Source of the DNA: Ichthyophis bannanicus
Lineage: Eukaryota; Chordata; Amphibia; Gymnophiona; Ichthyophiidae
Assembly: GCA_033557465.1 (NCBI GenBank)
Contig: CM066048.1
Span: forward strand, 17,274,305 to 17,338,304
DNA length: 64,000 bases
Direction of reading: 5' to 3'
Shown: positions 21,905 through 32,076 of the stretch, piece by piece
Numbering within the stretch: the first letter of the stretch is position 1
Layout: each line of letters opens with the position of its first letter
Position numbers and translations under genes: made by a program
The notes under the pieces: generated by a model
What the model was told of the DNA's origin: nothing
Databases searched by the model: none
Seen by the model: the letters and a program-made list of their open reading frames with translations, nothing else

Positions 21905-22890
21905 GTGAACACAGAACAGAAATATTTGTTAAGCAATTCTGCTTTATCCTCATCAGCTTCTACATATTCCTCACCTTTTCAAATGGTAAATAAAGGTAAA
22001 AGGAAAAGGAGACCGCTATGGCTTTCGAAAGAAGTAGCTGAAAAGGTGAAGAAAAAGAGGGAGGCCTTCATGAAATACAAGAGATCACAGAGAGAGGAAG
22101 ACAGGCAACTATATTTGGAAAAACTTAGAGAAGCTAGCAAAGTAGTCAGGAAAGCAAAGGTACAGAAAGAGGAGGAAATAGCCAATGCAATAAAATGGGG
22201 GGATAAGACATTTTTAGATATGTTAGTGAGAAGAGGAAGGGAAAAGTGGTATTGTCAGACTCAAGGGTGAAGAGGAGGAATATGTAGAAGCTGATGAGGA
22301 TAAAGCAGAATTGCTTAACAAATATTTTTATTCTGTGTTCACAGATGAAGAACCAGGAATAGGACCTCAGAAAACACCCACAAACAGGAACAGAAGCGAG
22401 TGGCATCTTGAACAATTTTCAGAAGACTGTGTTCATGAGAAACTAGCTCAACTTAAAATAGACAAATCAATGGGACCAGATGGAATACACCCTAGAATAC
22501 TGAGGGAACGTGGGGACATTCTAGTAGCTCCACTGACTGACCTTTTCAATGCCTCGTTGAAGTCGGGAGTGGTGCCAGAGGACTGGCGAGAAGCTCATGT
22601 GGTGCCTTTACACAAAAGCGGAAGTAAGGATGTGGTTGAAAATTACAGGATGGTTAGTAAATTATTGTAAACGCTGCTGAAAGAGAAAATAGTGAGGTTT
22701 CTGGAATCCAGCGGATTACAGGATCCGAGGCAGCATGGATTCACTAGAGGCCCGTCTTGTCAGACAAATCTCATTGATTTCTTTTAATGGGTGACCAGGG
22801 AGTTGGACCGAGGGAGAGCCTAGATGTGGTGTATTTAGATTTCAGTAAAGCCTTTGACACCGTTCCTCACAGGTGACTTATAAATAAACT
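21905..22890 (+). pseudogene. CR1 reverse transcriptase, N-terminal part
   Basis: Frame 22311-22670 reads NKYFYSVFTDEE, DKSMGPDGIHPRILRE and PEDWREAHVVPLHKSGSKD, typical of the start of the CR1 RT domain. After the stop at 22670 the continuation (ESSGLQDPRQHG- and KAFDTVPH-like segments) is visible to 22890 in other frames. A basic 121-codon frame (21905-22270) precedes it and corresponds to the linker between endonuclease and RT. Confidence 0.75.
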
Positions 22891-23426
22891 GAGCACCCTG
22901 TCAGACGGCTGCCTGGGTGAGAATCTTCACAGTCTTGTCAAGTGCATATATCTATATGATTTGCAAGGTATTGTGGGCAATGTAGTTCATTCACACCAGA
23001 CACAGCTGCTGACAATAATTTAGTTGTGCTCTTGGGTAAAGCCAATAAGATATTTATTTATGGGGTTATTTCTCCCAACACAGATATGATTGGTAGCACA
23101 TAAATTAGGTTACTTGCTTTCAGTGTTAACTTGGAAAAACAAAGTCAAAATCAGGAAAACAACAAATGAAAAGCCACAAAGCAAGAAACAAACTGTTCTT
23201 TTCAGATTAACTTCTGATTACTTCCCACACAGATTCAGACTAGATTCTCTCCTAGCTCACAAGCAATTAGGTAAGGCTTAATTGCTAGCAGTTATCCAGC
23301 TGAAACCCCTTAGCTGGCTTGCTTTCTACTGTGTGGGTCAAAACCTGCTTCAGGAGCTTTTTTTGAATAGTTTAAAGAACAAATTTGTATTTCTTTGTGA
23401 TGGTTGCTGTACTTTATAACAGAAAG

Positions 23427-24155
23427 TTACCAACGGAGTTTAGATAGAGAGCAGTCCATATAAACAGGATCCTCATCTGCTATTATTCCCCCTTGTTCAA
23501 CAAGCATGGGTTCAATATCATGGATTGGCACAGATGAATCTCTCAATGGAGCATTTTCAGGAGAATACTTGTTTCCCTGCTGTCTTTCAAGGTTATAGCT
23601 AGGGCATAGATCAGTGTTCATACCTGAGCTTCCATTGCTGCTAGAGTTCCTCTCTATATAGCCTGGCCAGTATGTAGTCCAGTTCTTATGTCCAGCCTTC
23701 CAATCCAGATCCCTGGACACTGGATCTCTCTTCACATACCTTCTGGCACAGGTCTTAGGGTCCCTTCCACGTGCAGCCGTCTCCCTCACAGGTAGCGTCT
23801 GGAGATTCCTAGCTCTGCAGCACCATTCCTCTGGCTTTCCCCAGTCCAATGGTGTATGCTGGCCCTTGGAATACCTCCCAGTATACGTCTTGCTTTGGAC
23901 TCTTCTAGACCTCTCAAAGGCTTTTCTCCTCTTTCTTCCAGAGGGTCTCTTTCCCTCTCTGTCCGTCCGGTTTGGCTTCTGCTTCTGATAATCCTTCAGA
24001 TGAAACTGAGGATAATTCTCTGTATATCCAAGGTGATCATGAAGATGGTCATCTGTAGAATAAACTCTACTCTTATTCTGCTTAGATGAGTGCTCCTCCC
24101 TAACACAGCGCAGCTGTGCTGAATCAGGCCTTGCCCTTTGAGATGAGTGTTCCAT
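23427..24155 (-). CDS. Unidentified 242-codon ORF in the LTR-like insertion
   Basis: This is an open frame on the minus strand, rich in Arg, Lys, Ser and Asp and with few hydrophobic residues. I recognise no domain, signal peptide or membrane segment. The N-terminus starts inside the 57-bp duplicated segment at 24086-24215. It may be a chance open frame in an LTR rather than a gene. No conserved neighbour supports a function. Confidence 0.2.
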   Translation of the reverse strand: MEHSSQRARPDSAQLRCVREEHSSKQNKSRVYSTDDHLHDHLGYTENYPQFHLKDYQKQKPNRTDREGKRPSGRKRRKAFERSRRVQSKTYTGRYSKGQHTPLDWGKPEEWCCRARNLQTLPVRETAARGRDPKTCARRYVKRDPVSRDLDWKAGHKNWTTYWPGYIERNSSSNGSSGMNTDLCPSYNLERQQGNKYSPENAPLRDSSVPIHDIEPMLVEQGGIIADEDPVYMDCSLSKLRW

Positions 24156-24215
24156 CCTAGCACAGCGCAGCTGTGCTGAATCAAACCCTGCCCTTTTGCA
24201 ATGAGTGCTTGGGGA
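24086..24215. repeat. 57-bp tandem duplication with palindromic core
   Basis: Units start ATGAGTG at 24086, 24143 and 24201 (third partial). Each full unit contains CACAGCGCAGCTGTGC, which is near-palindromic. Confidence 0.7.
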
Positions 24216-24427
24216 TTACCTCATAGCCCTTTTGATTAAACACACGTTTTCTCACTTCAGCTCCTCTCATGGCTGTTGGAAACCTGGTGCATTCTGGGAC
24301 TGGTAGTCTTTTATGGCAAAATTCTGTTTTCTCATTTCTACCAGCACTGACAGGTTGCTTGTTCAGAGACACTTCACCTTTTCTGTAGCCCCTTCCTGAG
24401 CTATGATAAGCTTCCTTATCACAACCC

Positions 24428-25419
24428 TAGGGATGGACCCTAAAGTTACTGCCTGGGTTAGAAATTGGTTGTGTGGGAGGCGATAAAGAGTACAGGTAAA
24501 TGGAGCTCACTCTGAGGAGAAGGAAGTTACCAGTAGTGTGCTCTAGGGATCTGTCCTTGGTCTGATTCTTTTTAACATCTTTGTTAGTGATATAGCGGAA
24601 GGGCTGTCAGGTAAGGTTTGCCTCTTTGCGGATGATACCAAAATCTGCAATAGAGTAGACACCCAGGATGGTGTAGATAACATGAGGAGGGGATCTAGCT
24701 AAGCTTGAAGAATGGTCTAGAATTTGGCAGCTGGGATTTAATGTTAACAAATCTAAGGTCATGCATTTGGGCTGCAGCAATACAAGGGAGCAATATAGTA
24801 TAGGGGGTGAAGTACTTTTGTCCACTAAAGAAGAGCGGGACCTAGGCATGGTTGTGTTTGATGATCTTAAAGTAGCTAAACAGGTAGAAAAGGTGACGGC
24901 AAAAGCTAGAAGGATGCTAGGGTGCATATGGAGAGAAATGGCTAGCAGAAAAAAGAAGGTGAAATTGCCTCTGTATGTCTTTGGTGTGACCTCATTTGGA
25001 GTATAGTGTGCAATTCTGGAGAACGCACCTTCAAAAGGATATAAACAGGATGGAGTAAGTACAGAGGGTGGCTACTAAAATGGTTAGTGGTCTTCATTAT
25101 AAAGCATATGAGGACAGACTTAAGGATCTTAATATATACACTTTAGAGGAAAGGCGGAATGGAGGTGATATGATTGAGATGTTTAAATACCTCCATGGCA
25201 TAAATGCACAGGGGGAGAGCCTCTTTCAATTGAAAGCAAGTTCTGCTACGAGGGGAAATATATCTTTATGGAAAGAGTGGTAGATCCATGGAATAGTCTC
25301 CCAGTGGAGGTGGTAGAGGTGAGGACAGTATCTGAATTCAAAAAAGCATGGGACAAACACAGAGGATCTCTAAAGGAAAAAAGGGGACTGTTGTAGTTGA
25401 TATGGAAGGACAGACTAGA
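24428..25419 (+). pseudogene. CR1 reverse transcriptase, C-terminal part
   Basis: The remnant continues the CR1 RT after the LTR-like insertion. A catalytic segment near 24625-24645 (CCTCTTTGCGGATGATACC, i.e. FADDT in frame) is followed by frame 24761-25006 (HLGCSNTREQYSIGGEVLLS) and 25068-25283 (EERRNGGDMIEMFKYLHGI). Early stops lie near 24530-24600. The catalytic Asp pair is retained, but the protein cannot be made in one piece. Confidence 0.75.
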
Positions 25420-25712
25420 TTTATTTATTTATTTATTTAGACAGTTTTGTATACCGCCTTATCCTTCAATCAAAGCGGTCACAACACAATTGGGGGATAC
25501 ATTTAACACACGGGGATATGAGACACATACATTAATACTTACAGGGAACATGGGCAATGAAGGGTTAAGTGGCTTGCCCAAGACCACAAGGAGCATCTTT
25601 GGGACTAGAAACCTCAGTCCTTCCGGCCCAAGGTTGCTGTCCTCTAGTGGGATTTGAACCCCCGTCCTTCCGGCCTGAAGTACCTTGCCCCAACCACTAG
25701 GCTACTCCTCCC
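25420..25712 (-). mobile_element. tRNA-derived MIR-like SINE
   Basis: On the minus strand it starts GGAGGAGTAGCCTAGTGGTT (A-box-like), followed by a B-box-like GGTTCAAATCCC, a CORE-like segment (reverse of GGTTAAGTGGCTTGCCCAAG) and a 3' AAATA-repeat tail. It is inserted in the CR1 3' tail. It is nearly identical to 27488-27777, suggesting a young subfamily. The head is SINE sequence and not a tRNA gene. Confidence 0.8.
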
Positions 25713-25765
25713 ATATAGGCCATGTGGTCTTTTTCTGTCATCATTTTTCTATGTTTCTATGAAAT

Positions 25766-26480
25766 GGCTACTGTGTCCATTGGAGGTTCGCAGCAGCCTG
25801 GCATGGTGGTTGTTGTCTTCCAGTCTGGGCAGGGTGATGCTGCTGCATTCGCCGGATTGGACCATGGTCATGACGGATGCCAGCCTCTCTGACTGATGGG
25901 CACATTGCCTGTCTCAGGTTGTGCAAGAAGTGTGATTGAGGGAGCAATTGTAGTGGTCAATCAATCGCCTCGAGATGAGGGCTGTGTGGTTGGCTCTTCA
26001 GGAATTTCTGCCTCTGATTCACTGCCAGGCGGTGAGAGTGTTCTCAAAGAATGCCACCACAGTGGCATACATCAACAGTCAGAGAGGCATGAGGAGCGAG
26101 TGCTCACAGAGGAGATCACCCTGCTGCTTCAGTGGGCAGAAACAAATCTCTTGCAGTTGCCGGCAACCCACGTCGTGGGAAAGGAAAATATGCAGGCAGG
26201 CATTCTGAGTCAACATCGAGACTTGGGGGAATGGTCCCTGGAGGGGTCAGTATTCTGTAGTCTGACCAGGCACTGGGGCATGCCAGTGATGGATCTGATG
26301 GCATTGGTGGAAAACGCCAAGGTGGGGCGGTTCTTCAGTCAACACAGGGAGTGCATATTAGAGAGGCTGGATGCGTTGGCTCAAGGGTGGCTGACAGAGG
26401 GCATTTTAGATGCATTTCCCCCATGGCCTCTCATAGGGCATGTAGTTCAGCCCATAGAAGCTCACTGAGGCCTCGCGATT
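25766..26480 (+). pseudogene. pol: DIRS-like G RNase H and methylase-like tail
   Basis: This is the continuation of G's second ORF. RNase H pieces read TMVMTDASLSD (near 25860), RLEMRAVWLALQEF (25965-26005), and TTVAYINSQRGMRS (26055-26095), where the usual D-N pair is replaced. The tail reads GMPVMDLMALVENAKVGRFF (26275-26330) and ILDAFPPWPLIGHV, matching the DLFAS/YAFPP segment of copies B-D. Stops at 25893 and between pieces mark it as dead. Confidence 0.65.
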
Positions 26481-26692
26481 CTGATAGCTCCGGAGTGGCT
26501 ACGGAGGCCATGGAACGCGGATCTAGTGCGGCTAGCGGCGGACAGGCCACAGTAGCTACCGGCCAGGTCTGACCTGTTGACTCAAGGTCCCATGGTGATG
26601 CTTTAGGTTGATCAATTCTCATTTATGGCTTGGTTCTTGAAAGAGCTTTCTTGAGTCACAAGAGCTATTCTGCGCAGGTCTTGGCTACTTTA

Positions 26693-26868
26693 TTTATTTT
26701 TATTTATTTATTTATACATTTCTTCTATACCGCCCCTTCCAGAGATCAAGGGCGGTGAACAGAGAACAGTTGAACAACTTTTAGATGGAACAGCAATATT
26801 AAATATTTTCAAACAACTTTTACATGGAACAGTGGTATTAACTATACTTTGTTGAAACTGCAGCAGAG
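26693..26868 (-). mobile_element. TTTATT-tract repeat inserted in G
   Basis: It starts with a TTTATTTATTTTTATTTATT tract, then TATACCGCCCCTTCCAGAGA and AAGGGCGGTGAAC, an inverted pair. No tRNA-like head is present. It separates G's methylase-like tail from its recombinase. Confidence 0.6.
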
Positions 26869-26879
26869 CTCCACCTCTG

Positions 26880-27299
26880 ACCTACGTGCAAGTGTGGCAC
26901 ACATTCAAGGCCTGGTGTGAGGAGCAGAAGCTCCATCCTTTGAAGGCCTCTATATCAGATGTGTTGGCTTTCTTGCAAGTGGACCTGGATAACAGTTTGG
27001 CCTTGAACTCCCTTAGGGTACAAATTACCACCTTGGCGCATTATCGCTGTTGGCAGGGAGTCTTGCTGGCAGCTCATCTGAACGTGGTGCATTTTGTCAG
27101 GGTGGTCAAGCACTTGCATCCACATTTGTCACCCTGAGTGCTGGCCTGGGACCTGAACCTGGTATTGGCGGCTATCTCTGGGGTTCCTTTTGAGCCCTTG
27201 GTCTGCTGTTTCGCTGAAGGACCTCACCTTAAAAGCAGTCTTTCTGCTAGCAATCTGCTATGCTTGCTGAATTTTAGAGTTGCAGGCATTGTCCTGTAA
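26880..27299 (+). pseudogene. DIRS-like G tyrosine recombinase, N-terminal part
   Basis: Frame 26886-27137 reads VWHTFKAWCEEQKLHPLKAS and ISDVLAFLQ, corresponding to the core-binding part of the recombinases in copies B and D (KRFSVWCQLRTEDPF, VVLQYLLHL). A stop follows at 27135; the continuation (WDLNLVLAAISGVPFEPLV) reaches the first catalytic Arg region near 27280, where DIRS copy E begins. The rest of the gene was not found on the far side. Confidence 0.6.
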
Positions 27300-27487
27300 A
27301 GTGTAGTTACTCACCTGTAACAGGTGATCTCCGGGAACAGCAGGAATTTAGTCTTCACATATGGGTAATGTCTGTACCGATGGAGCTTGCGCAAGAACGC
27401 TCCCCATTGTCCAATAGGAAAGCTTTTTGGAGCATCCCACTGTGCCTGCATAGCTGCCTTCCCACTTTTCCCGCTCTCCCTCCTCAG
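27300..27487 (-). repeat. DIRS E right inverted terminal repeat
   Basis: It begins GTGTAGTTACTCACCTGTAA, the reversed terminal extension, and continues as the A/D-type terminal repeat to CCTCCTCAG, where a SINE is inserted. Confidence 0.8.
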
Positions 27488-27777
27488 TTTATTTATTTAT
27501 TTAGACAGTTTTGTATACCGCCTTATCCTTCAATCAAAGCGGTCACAACACAATTGGGAGATACATTTAACATGCAGGGATATGAGACACATACACTAAT
27601 ACTTACAGGGAACATGGGCAATGAAGGGTTAAGTGGCTTGCCCAAGACCACAAGGAGCACCTGTGGGACTAGAAACCCCAGTCCTTCCGGCCCAAGGTTG
27701 CTGTCCTCTAGTGGGATTTGAACTCCCGACCTTCCGGCCTGAAGTACCTTGCCCCAACCACTAGGCTACTCCTCCCT
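27488..27777 (-). mobile_element. tRNA-derived MIR-like SINE in DIRS E
   Basis: Same subfamily and orientation as 25420-25712. The sequence CCTCCTCAG occurs on both sides (ending 27487 and 27786), a probable target duplication of about 9-10 bp. Confidence 0.8.
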
Positions 27778-27851
27778 CCTCCTCAGTTGAGTTTGTAGCT
27801 GAAATAAAAGGAGAGAAGGAGAAGAAGAAAGTACAACTCCTAGGGTGGGTT

Positions 27852-27949
27852 GTGAAGACTAAATTCCTGCTGTTCCTGGAGATCACCTATTACAGGTGAG
27901 TAACTACGCTATCTCCAGGAGCAAGCAGGAATTTAATCTTCACATATGG
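27852..27949 (-). repeat. DIRS E internal complementary region
   Basis: It contains both end sequences joined at TAACTACGC|TATCTCCAGG, the expected junction of right and left ends in a DIRS circle. Confidence 0.8.
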
Positions 27950-28079
27950 GACTCCCTAGCTCGGAGATGCCAGAGAGAAGACCTCAGAGTGAGCTGTGGA
28001 TCACAGTCATAAGTAAGTAGGTCATATATCCTCCCAGAATGTCTGGTATCGAAGCCCGGAATGGAGGGTAGGAGTTGAT

Positions 28080-29092
28080 CTAAGTCTGAAAGAGATGCTG
28101 GAGAACAGCTTGGCTAAACAAGGCATCCCGGTGGGAGTCTTTGTCTAGGCAATAGTGAGCAGCAAAAGTGTGGATAGAAGACCAGGTTGCTGCTTTGCAT
28201 ATCTCATCAATCGCTACAGAGTGTAGATTTGCCATAAAGGTAGCCATGGCCCGAACATTATGTGCAGTGACATGACCATCGAGAGAGAGTCCTGTACTTT
28301 CATAAGCAAAGGAGATGCTATCCATCTGGAGAGAGTTCACTTGGATACTGGCAATCTCCCAGGTGACTCGAGTCAAAGGTGATGAAAAGCTGGGAAGTTT
28401 TTCTGTGCTCTCGAGTTCTCTGGAGATAAAAAGCCAAAGCGTGTTTGCAATCCAGAGTGTGAAGAGTTACTTCTGCCCTAGAGGAATGAGGTCTAGGGAA
28501 AAAGACAGGGAGGTAAACCGACTGGTTTAAATGGAAGGGCGAGACCACCTATGGCATAAAGTGAGGATGAGTCCTAAGGACTACCTTATCATGGTGGAAT
28601 CGTGTATAAGGAGGGTCAGCCACCAAAACTTGGAACTTACTAATGTGTCTTGCTAAGTGAGGGCAATAAGGAAGGTGACCTTCCAGATGAGAAACTTCAG
28701 AGAAGTAGTGGCAAGAGGTTCAAAGGGCAGCTTGAGAAGCTGTTCTAAAACAACATTAAGATCCCATGCCACTGGAGGGAGCTTAATGGGAGGTTTAGTT
28801 CATAGAAGACCCCTCATGAAGCGTGCTACAAGTGGCTGAGAAGAGATGGGCTGACCATCTAAGGGTATGTGAGAGGCCACAATTGCACTTAGGTGTACTC
28901 TTTCCGAATTGTTTTTGAGTCCAGAAGAAGATAGGTGGAGAAGATATTCAAGTAATGTATCCACCGGAGCTGAGAAGGGGTTAAGCGCCCTCTGCGAACA
29001 CCAGAGAGAAACTCTATGCCACTTGAAGGCGTAGGAGCACCTGATAGAAGGCTTCCTAGAAGCTAAAAGGATATCCTTAACCTATTGAGAGA
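28080..29092 (-). pseudogene. DIRS E tyrosine recombinase
   Basis: The minus-strand frame 28080-28376 holds the C-terminal catalytic part, with GHVTAHNVRAM (His-x-x-Arg box) and AAHYCLDKDS (Tyr retained). Frame 28318-28548 holds the preceding FHLNQSVYLPVFFPRPH block. The first Arg region near 28640 survives in pieces, with an indel. Frameshifts near 28350 and 28640 break the gene. Confidence 0.8.
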
Positions 29093-29300
29093 GTTTAATA
29101 TATTTATTTATTTGTTCATTTAACCAGTTTTATATACCACCTTATCCTTCAGTCAAAGTGGTTACAAGACAAGGTATACAAATATAGGTAAAAGCAAGGA
29201 AAGGTATTGGGGGGTATAGGAAGAATACACAAAACAGGAATACAAATTGTATAAGTACATGCTTATGCTAAATCCTAAGTAGGACCATAAAATTGTATAA
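29093..29300 (-). mobile_element. Truncated TTTATT-tract SINE in DIRS E
   Basis: It starts with a TTTATTTATTTGTTCATTTA tract, then TATACCACCTTATCCTTCAG and AAAGTGGTTAC. The tRNA-like head is missing. It lies at the start of the recombinase gene. Confidence 0.65.
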
Positions 29301-31180
29301 TGTCCTGGCCTTCAGCAGCCATGAGAGAGGAGATCTGGAACAAACCCCAGATCTACGGGTTAAGCTTGAGACAGACATAGGAGAGGATACCATGGTTGTC
29401 GTGGCCAGCTTGGGGCTATGAGCCCCTGTCTCTCTGGAGTTTGAAAAAAGTCTTGGGAATGAGGGGAATGGGAGGGAAGACATATAGGAAGCCTTGACCC
29501 TAGTGGAGGTGAAAGGCATTTACCTGCTGGTTGTTCTGTGCAGGCGTCCTGGAGCAGAAGCGGGGAAGTTTGGCATTCTGAGGACTTGCGAACAGGTCTA
29601 TATCTGGGGTTGCCCAGATCTGAAAAATGTGAGCGACCTTCTCTGCATGGAGAGACCACTTGTGGGGTAGCAGGACTCAACTCAGTTTGTCCACCAAGAC
29701 ATTCTGCTTGCCTGGAAGATACACCGCAAGTAGGTGAATGTGATGCTATATGGCAAAAGACCACAGGTGCAGGAATTCGCTGCAGAGGGTCCAAGAGCCT
29801 GTTTCGCCCTGCTTGTTCAAGTAGAACATGGCTACTTGATTGTCCGTCTGGAATAGAACTGTACGGAATCAAAGATGGTCCTGGAACACCTTGAGAGCAT
29901 TGTGGATGGTTCTGAGTTCCAGCAGATTATATTATATAGAGTTGTGACTCCTGATGAGACCAAAGTCCCTGAGTGGAGAGATTGTCCAGATGAGCTCCCC
30001 AGCCCAATTTGGATGCATCCATCGGCAGGGCGCATTGATGTGGAGGCATCTGAAAAGGTGACCCTACTAGAAGGTTTTCTGGGGATTGCCACCACTGGAG
30101 AGATGAGATTAGGCGGGTAGAGACCATTATTCTGTCTCCCAGGCGACCCGATGCTTGAGACCACTGGGAAGCCAGGGTCCATTGAGCAGTGCGCATATGT
30201 AGACGAGCATATGGAACAACATGTACTGTTGATGCCATATGACCCAGAAGTTGCAGTATTTCTCGAGCAGTGAGAAAGTTCTTGAGGCATGCCTGAGATG
30301 CAAGCTGATTGAGTTGAGTGAAGTGGGCTTGGGGAAGAAAAGCCTTTGGTTGTTGAGTGTCTGGGAGAGCCCCCATGAAATCTAGAGTTTGAGAGGAAAC
30401 GAGTTGGGACTTTGGAAGATTTATTACAAATCCCAAGTGTTGCAGTATTTGCATGGTGTGCGAGAGGGAAAAATTGGCCTCTAGAGAGGTGCTTGCTCGA
30501 ATGAGCCAGTTGTCTAAGGGAAGACAAATATCCCTAGAGTCCTTAGGAATGCAGCTACTACCACCATGCACTTTGTAAAGACTTTTGGGGCAGAGGCGAG
30601 GCCGAAAGGCAGGATTCTGTATTGATAATGTCTCCCTTGGAACAGGAAGCGCAGGAACCTTCTGTGCTGTGCGTGAATAAGTATGTGAGTATATGCCTCC
30701 TTTAGATCTAGATACCAGAGCCAATCCTGACTCTGGAATTAGGGGAGAAGAGTATCTAGGGAGATCATTTTGAATTTCTCCCATAATAGATACTTGTTCA
30801 GTTCTCTGAGGTCCAGAATGGGCCTGTATCCTCCTGTTTTTCTTTGGAATGAGGAAGTATGGAGAATAAATGCCCAGTCCATGCTGGGAGAGTGGTACCT
30901 CCTCTATTGTGCTTTGTGAGAGAAGGGAGGTGACCTCTTGCAACAACAGAGCGGTGAGAGGGGGTTGAGAACAGAACTCTTGGAGGAGTCCGGGGGGGGG
31001 AAGACTTCGTAGATGAAGCTTGCACCCCTCCCCTATTATGGAGAGTCCACTGCTCTGATGTTACAAGATGCCACCTGTGGGCAAAGTGACAAAGTCTGCC
31101 GGGAATGTGGATGGGAATCTCCAGAGGCAGAACGTCTATGTTCTCCAAAAAGGAATCAAAGACCCTGAGGAGGTTGGGTC
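29301..31180 (-). pseudogene. pol: DIRS E reverse transcriptase/RNase H
   Basis: Minus-strand pieces include YFLIPKKN (near 30850), LPLDNWLIRAS near 30510 (degraded catalytic box; B reads YLDDW), LLGHMASTVHVVPYARLHM (30200-30250), MDASKLGWGAH (RNase H start, near 30010), and a DNQVAMFY block near 29830. At least four frame changes occur. The catalytic Asp pair is not intact, so it is non-functional. Confidence 0.8.
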
Positions 31181-31664
31181 TGCCGTGGTGGCTGTGACTT
31201 AGGAATCTGAGCCTTCCTTTGTTGTTTAGGTGGCTGCTGCTGCCCCTTCTGGGGAGCATGGATTGGACACTGCACCGCAGAGGTGTAAGAAAGGTACTCG
31301 TACTTATTGAAAAAAGCCTTCTTTGCTGTCTTTTTCCTAGTTGGGTTGGCAGTAGATCTAGATAGTCTATTAAGAGTGATGTTCTCAGATTCTAGCTGAG
31401 AGTCCTTGTCCTGCCAATCCTTGCCAAAAAGGTTTTCACCAGTGCAAGGGATATTAACCAGCTTATCTTGAAACTATTGTTCAAGATCAGATGCTTGGAG
31501 CCAAGCAATCCTGCGTGCACCGATGCATATAGCTGAAGTTCTGCTGATGCACTCAAAACGGTCAAAAGTTGCTCTGTTAACAAACTTTGAAACATTTTGG
31601 GCATGCTTTACAAGGGTGAGTAATCAGCTGTTTTGTCATCAGGGAGAAGAGGAGCTATCATCTC
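31181..31664 (-). pseudogene. gag: DIRS E gag, C-terminal part
   Basis: It matches the 3' half of copy A gag (the NRAAFDCFECIS and GENLFGKNWQ regions) in several frames. It ends abruptly at 31664, where DIRS copy B begins, and gag continues at 37426. Confidence 0.8.
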
Positions 31665-31827
31665 CTTCTCCAGGACCAAGCAGGAAGTCAGTCCTCACAT
31701 ATGGGTGTCATCGGCACCGATGAAGCCCCAGCGGAGCATTTCCCCAGCTTTCTATGAAAGCCTTTGGGAATGCAGGCATGCATGTGCGGTTCCCTTCCCG
31801 CCTAAAGGGTGCCATCTTACCTCAGTC
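31665..31827 (+). repeat. DIRS B left inverted terminal repeat
   Basis: It pairs closely with 37240-37398 over its whole length, from CTCCAGGACC to TTACCTCAGTC. Confidence 0.88.
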
Positions 31828-32076
31828 TCTTTTTTGTCTGAGAAGCCCACCGGACGTGTGTCCTGTCATCCCGGATAAAATTCGATTTTTTTCGGCGATA
31901 CTCACTTTTTTTTCTCACGGTTCGACGCTGGTTTCCCCTCCCACCGGGTTTGGTACACCGGTATCGAGCCCGATTCTTCTTTTTCGGTTTTTGCCCTTCG
32001 TGGCTGGCGTTTGCGCCCTTTTTTGTTTTTTCCTTGGAAGGCCGGTCCTTTGACCTCGCGGGGACTCTTTTCCCCG

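Larger units (their letters stand above)
22899..24423. mobile_element. Candidate solo LTR (1,525 bp)
   Basis: The insertion begins TGTCAGACGG and ends CTTATCACA, so it has TG...CA ends. It is flanked by ACCC on both sides (22895-22898 and 24424-24427), a possible 4-bp target duplication. It interrupts a CR1 ORF that reads across when the piece is ignored. No gag/pol genes are present. The family was not identified. A DNA transposon with short duplications remains an alternative. Confidence 0.5.
20959..25765 (+). mobile_element. CR1-type LINE inserted in DIRS-like G
   Basis: It contains endonuclease and RT parts in order on the + strand and ends in the tandem TTTCTATG tail at about 25750-25765. 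It is itself interrupted by a candidate solo LTR (22899-24423) and a SINE (25420-25712). Upstream of it DIRS-like G reads to a VDWL-like point, and downstream G resumes with WLLCPLEVRSSLAWWL, supporting a clean insertion. Confidence 0.75.

Noticed and set aside
24086..24215. CRISPR-like repeats
   Set aside because: Repeats are adjacent without spacers and the sequence is vertebrate; no cas genes.
25420..27777. tRNA-gene-like A and B boxes
   Set aside because: They belong to the SINE heads and no cloverleaf is preserved.
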